Source of the DNA: Bacteroidales bacterium
Lineage (GTDB): Bacteria; Bacteroidota; Bacteroidia; Bacteroidales; PUMT01
DNA: 8,073 bases
NCBI GenBank assembly: GCA_007132365.1
Contig: SLOS01000188.1
Location: forward strand, 1 to 8,073
Direction of reading: 5' to 3'
Of this stretch, positions 6,607 to 8,073 are shown in pieces; the first letter of the stretch is position 1; each line of letters starts with the position of its first letter. Made by a program: the position numbers and the translations under genes. The notes under the pieces are model-generated. The model saw only the letters and a program-made list of their open reading frames with translations. It was not told the DNA's origin and ran no database searches.

Positions 6607-7580
6607 GAAATGCTGTAATCCTTATCAATAAGATATCGGCCAACCCTTTGCCTGACGAGCAGGATGTGCTGGAACAGGCTGCTTTGGTTGAAAAGGCCAT
6701 GCTGATGTGCGGATATTCCTCCCAACGGATCTATTTTGACCTTAATCTGGGGAATACATGGGATTTGGTTAAGAAACTCAACCCGGATGTGGTCTTTAAC
6801 CTTGTAGAAACTGTAAATGGCAGGGGAGAACTTATCCACCTGGCTCCCACCCTGCTGGAATGCCTTGATATACCCTTCACCGGTTCTGCTTCCCTACCTG
6901 TATACCTCAGTTCACACAAAGTGCTGGCTAAAAAACGGTTTATTGATTTGGGCCTGCCTACTCCCGAGTGGTATTATGGTGAAAAGTTCCCGGATAAAAT
7001 TCCTGAAGGCAGATACATCATAAAACCTCTGTGGGAAGATGGCTCTGCCGGTATAACAGATAATTCAGTAATTTATCTGGATGCATCAGATAATGACCGG
7101 TTAGCGGTTATAAGAAAAAACAGAAAGCTGTTTCTTGAAGAGTTTATCCAGGGCCGTGAATTTAACATTTCAGTTATTGGCGGTGACAATGAACCGCTGC
7201 TTTTACCTCCCGCGGAAATACGTTTTAAAGATTATCCCCAGGGAAAACCACAGATCCTGAATTATGCCTCAAAATGGGATGAGGGCTCTTTCGAATACAG
7301 GAATTCGGAAAGACATTTTGATTTTACCGGCGAAGATGCCGCTCTAATTGAAAGGTTGAAAAGAATAAGCCTTCTTTGCTGGAAAGGGATTGAGATGAGT
7401 GGATACGCCCGTTTTGATTTCCGGGTTGACCGGAACAATCAGTCCTTCCTTCTTGAGGTAAATGCCAACCCCTGCCTCTCTCCTGATGCCGGTTTTATTG
7501 CCGCAGCTGAAAAGGCAGGGCTTGATTATAATGCAGTGGTGGAAAGGATTCTGGCAGATGCCTGCACAAAATACAAATAA
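6603..7580 (+). CDS. D-Ala-D-Ala ligase-like ATP-grasp ligase (second of two)
   Basis: This 325-residue ATP-grasp ligase has a typical domain length and is clearly diverged from the upstream one. The N-terminal lobe has VVFNLVETVNGRGELIHLAP (63-82). The ATP-grasp part shows YIIKPLWEDGSAGI (138-151, ATP lysine Lys141), LFLEEFIQGREFN (176-188), ARFDFRVD (269-276, Asp272) and LLEVNANPCLSPDAGF (283-298, Glu285 and Asn287 as metal ligands). The EDGSAGI loop and the EVNANP ending resemble the broad Ddl-related ATP-grasp group rather than authentic Ddl. The start ATG lies inside the ATGA overlap with the upstream gene and no SD is obvious, consistent with coupled translation. Two non-identical ligases side by side suggest two successive amide-bond formations, or a heteromeric ligase, in the pathway begun by KamA; this is inference. 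Chemistry class is confident and substrates are not known. Confidence 0.85.
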   Translation: MRNAVILINKISANPLPDEQDVLEQAALVEKAMLMCGYSSQRIYFDLNLGNTWDLVKKLNPDVVFNLVETVNGRGELIHLAPTLLECLDIPFTGSASLPVYLSSHKVLAKKRFIDLGLPTPEWYYGEKFPDKIPEGRYIIKPLWEDGSAGITDNSVIYLDASDNDRLAVIRKNRKLFLEEFIQGREFNISVIGGDNEPLLLPPAEIRFKDYPQGKPQILNYASKWDEGSFEYRNSERHFDFTGEDAALIERLKRISLLCWKGIEMSGYARFDFRVDRNNQSFLLEVNANPCLSPDAGFIAAAEKAGLDYNAVVERILADACTKYK

Positions 7581-7595
7581 CCAACTCATAATCAA

Positions 7596-7614
7596 TTTTA
7601 ATTAAAAGGAAACC
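7596..7614 (+). promoter_or_regulatory. SD-like ribosome binding site within a short AT palindrome
   Basis: The 34-nt gap before the last gene contains AAAAGGA (7604-7610) four bases before the ATG at 7615. It is the clearest SD-like site in the window and supports that start. It partly overlaps the perfect 12-bp palindrome TTTTAATTAAAA (7596-7607). The palindrome is too AT-rich to be a convincing hairpin or operator. Confidence 0.45.
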
Positions 7615-8073
7615 ATGGAGTTTAACGATTTTACGATAAGAACAGCCCCGGTTCCCGAAGATATACGAAGTATTAGGGATATCGTTGAATCTACATCGTT
7701 TTTCAGTGCCGATGAAACAGATATTGCCGTAGAGCTGGTTGAAGAAAGGCTTGCCAGGGGAAAGTCAAGCGGATATGAATTCCTGTTTGCCTGTCACGAG
7801 GGAAAGCCGGTTGCCTACAGTTGCTATGGTTTGATACCCTGCACAATAAAGAGCTATGACCTGTACTGGATTGTTACCCATAATGACTACCGGGGGAAGG
7901 GCATAGGAAGCCATCTTCTCAGGCTCACTGAACAGGAGATTGCCAGTGCAGGCGGATACGGAGTATATGCAGAAACTTCATCCAGGGAGCAATATTTATC
8001 AACAAGAAGTTTTTATGAAAAGAATAACTATAAGATGAAAGCATGTTTTGAGGACTTTTATGATGACGGCGAT
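7615..8073 (+). CDS. GNAT family N-acetyltransferase (3' end beyond window)
   Basis: The frame is open from ATG 7615 to the last base (153 residues, no stop). Translation begins MEFNDFTIRTAPVPEDIRSI and contains a full GNAT core. It shows a central strand SYDLYWIVTHNDY (80-92), the acetyl-CoA pyrophosphate loop RGKGIG (93-98), a GVYAETSSREQY segment (116-127) and the RSFYEKNNYK helix/strand (131-140) with the usual GNAT tyrosine. The sequence ends in a DFYDDGD stretch near where I expect this compact family to finish, so probably only a few residues are missing. The predicted role is acetyl transfer from acetyl-CoA to a primary amine. In this context the amine could be beta-lysine or a ligated product, giving an N-acetyl compound; that is inference. 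It differs from the degenerate GNAT domain of the HDAC fusion by having a canonical CoA loop. An SD-like AAAAGGA supports the start. It lies 34 nt after the second ligase, probably in the same operon. Confidence 0.88.
   Translation, partial: MEFNDFTIRTAPVPEDIRSIRDIVESTSFFSADETDIAVELVEERLARGKSSGYEFLFACHEGKPVAYSCYGLIPCTIKSYDLYWIVTHNDYRGKGIGSHLLRLTEQEIASAGGYGVYAETSSREQYLSTRSFYEKNNYKMKACFEDFYDDGD

Noticed and set aside
6447..6839. 130-codon minus-strand reading frame spanning the junction of the two ATP-grasp genes
   Set aside because: Both plus-strand genes are supported by motifs and by the ATGA overlap; the minus frame shows no family features.
1..8073. CRISPR arrays, tRNA/rRNA genes, insertion sequences or attachment sites
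   Set aside because: I looked for regularly spaced repeats, tRNA-like arms with CCA ends, transposase motifs and flanking inverted repeats and found none that were convincing.

Overview
The window looks like a bacterial chromosome segment with all genes on the + strand. Moderate AT-richness, weak or absent Shine-Dalgarno sequences at most starts, a TTTG-N21-AAtgTTTG promoter-like element, and the gene types (FkbM methyltransferase, secreted ceramidase-like lipoprotein) suggest Bacteroidota. That assignment is an inference; there is no marker gene here.

Left part (1-2123): the 3' portion of an FkbM-type SAM methyltransferase, then a predicted exported neutral-ceramidase-fold protein. The latter keeps the metal-binding residues of the family but has Asn where true ceramidases have the catalytic Ser. 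A 266-bp AT-rich gap (2124-2389) follows, with several small palindromes and a candidate promoter. I take this gap as the boundary between two transcription units.

Right part (2390 to the window end): a tight five-gene run. (1) A lysine 2,3-aminomutase-like radical SAM/PLP enzyme (KamA/AblA type). (2) A two-domain protein with an N-terminal GNAT acetyltransferase fused to a class II HDAC/acetylpolyamine-amidohydrolase domain. (3, 4) Two different D-Ala-D-Ala-ligase-like ATP-grasp ligases in tandem. (5) A second, stand-alone GNAT acetyltransferase that runs off the right edge. Genes 2/3 overlap by 1 nt (TAATG) and 3/4 by 4 nt (ATGA), so translational coupling is likely; the other gaps are 51 and 34 nt.

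The combination suggests a small-molecule pathway. L-lysine would be isomerised to L-beta-lysine, amines would be acetylated and deacetylated, and carboxylates would be joined to amines by two ATP-dependent ligases. The product could be a beta-lysine-containing pseudo-dipeptide or -tripeptide, or an acetyl-beta-lysine-type compatible solute. It is not the simple two-gene ablA-ablB N-epsilon-acetyl-beta-lysine pathway. I know of no described pathway with exactly this gene set, but I could not search. This run is the main candidate for an undescribed system.
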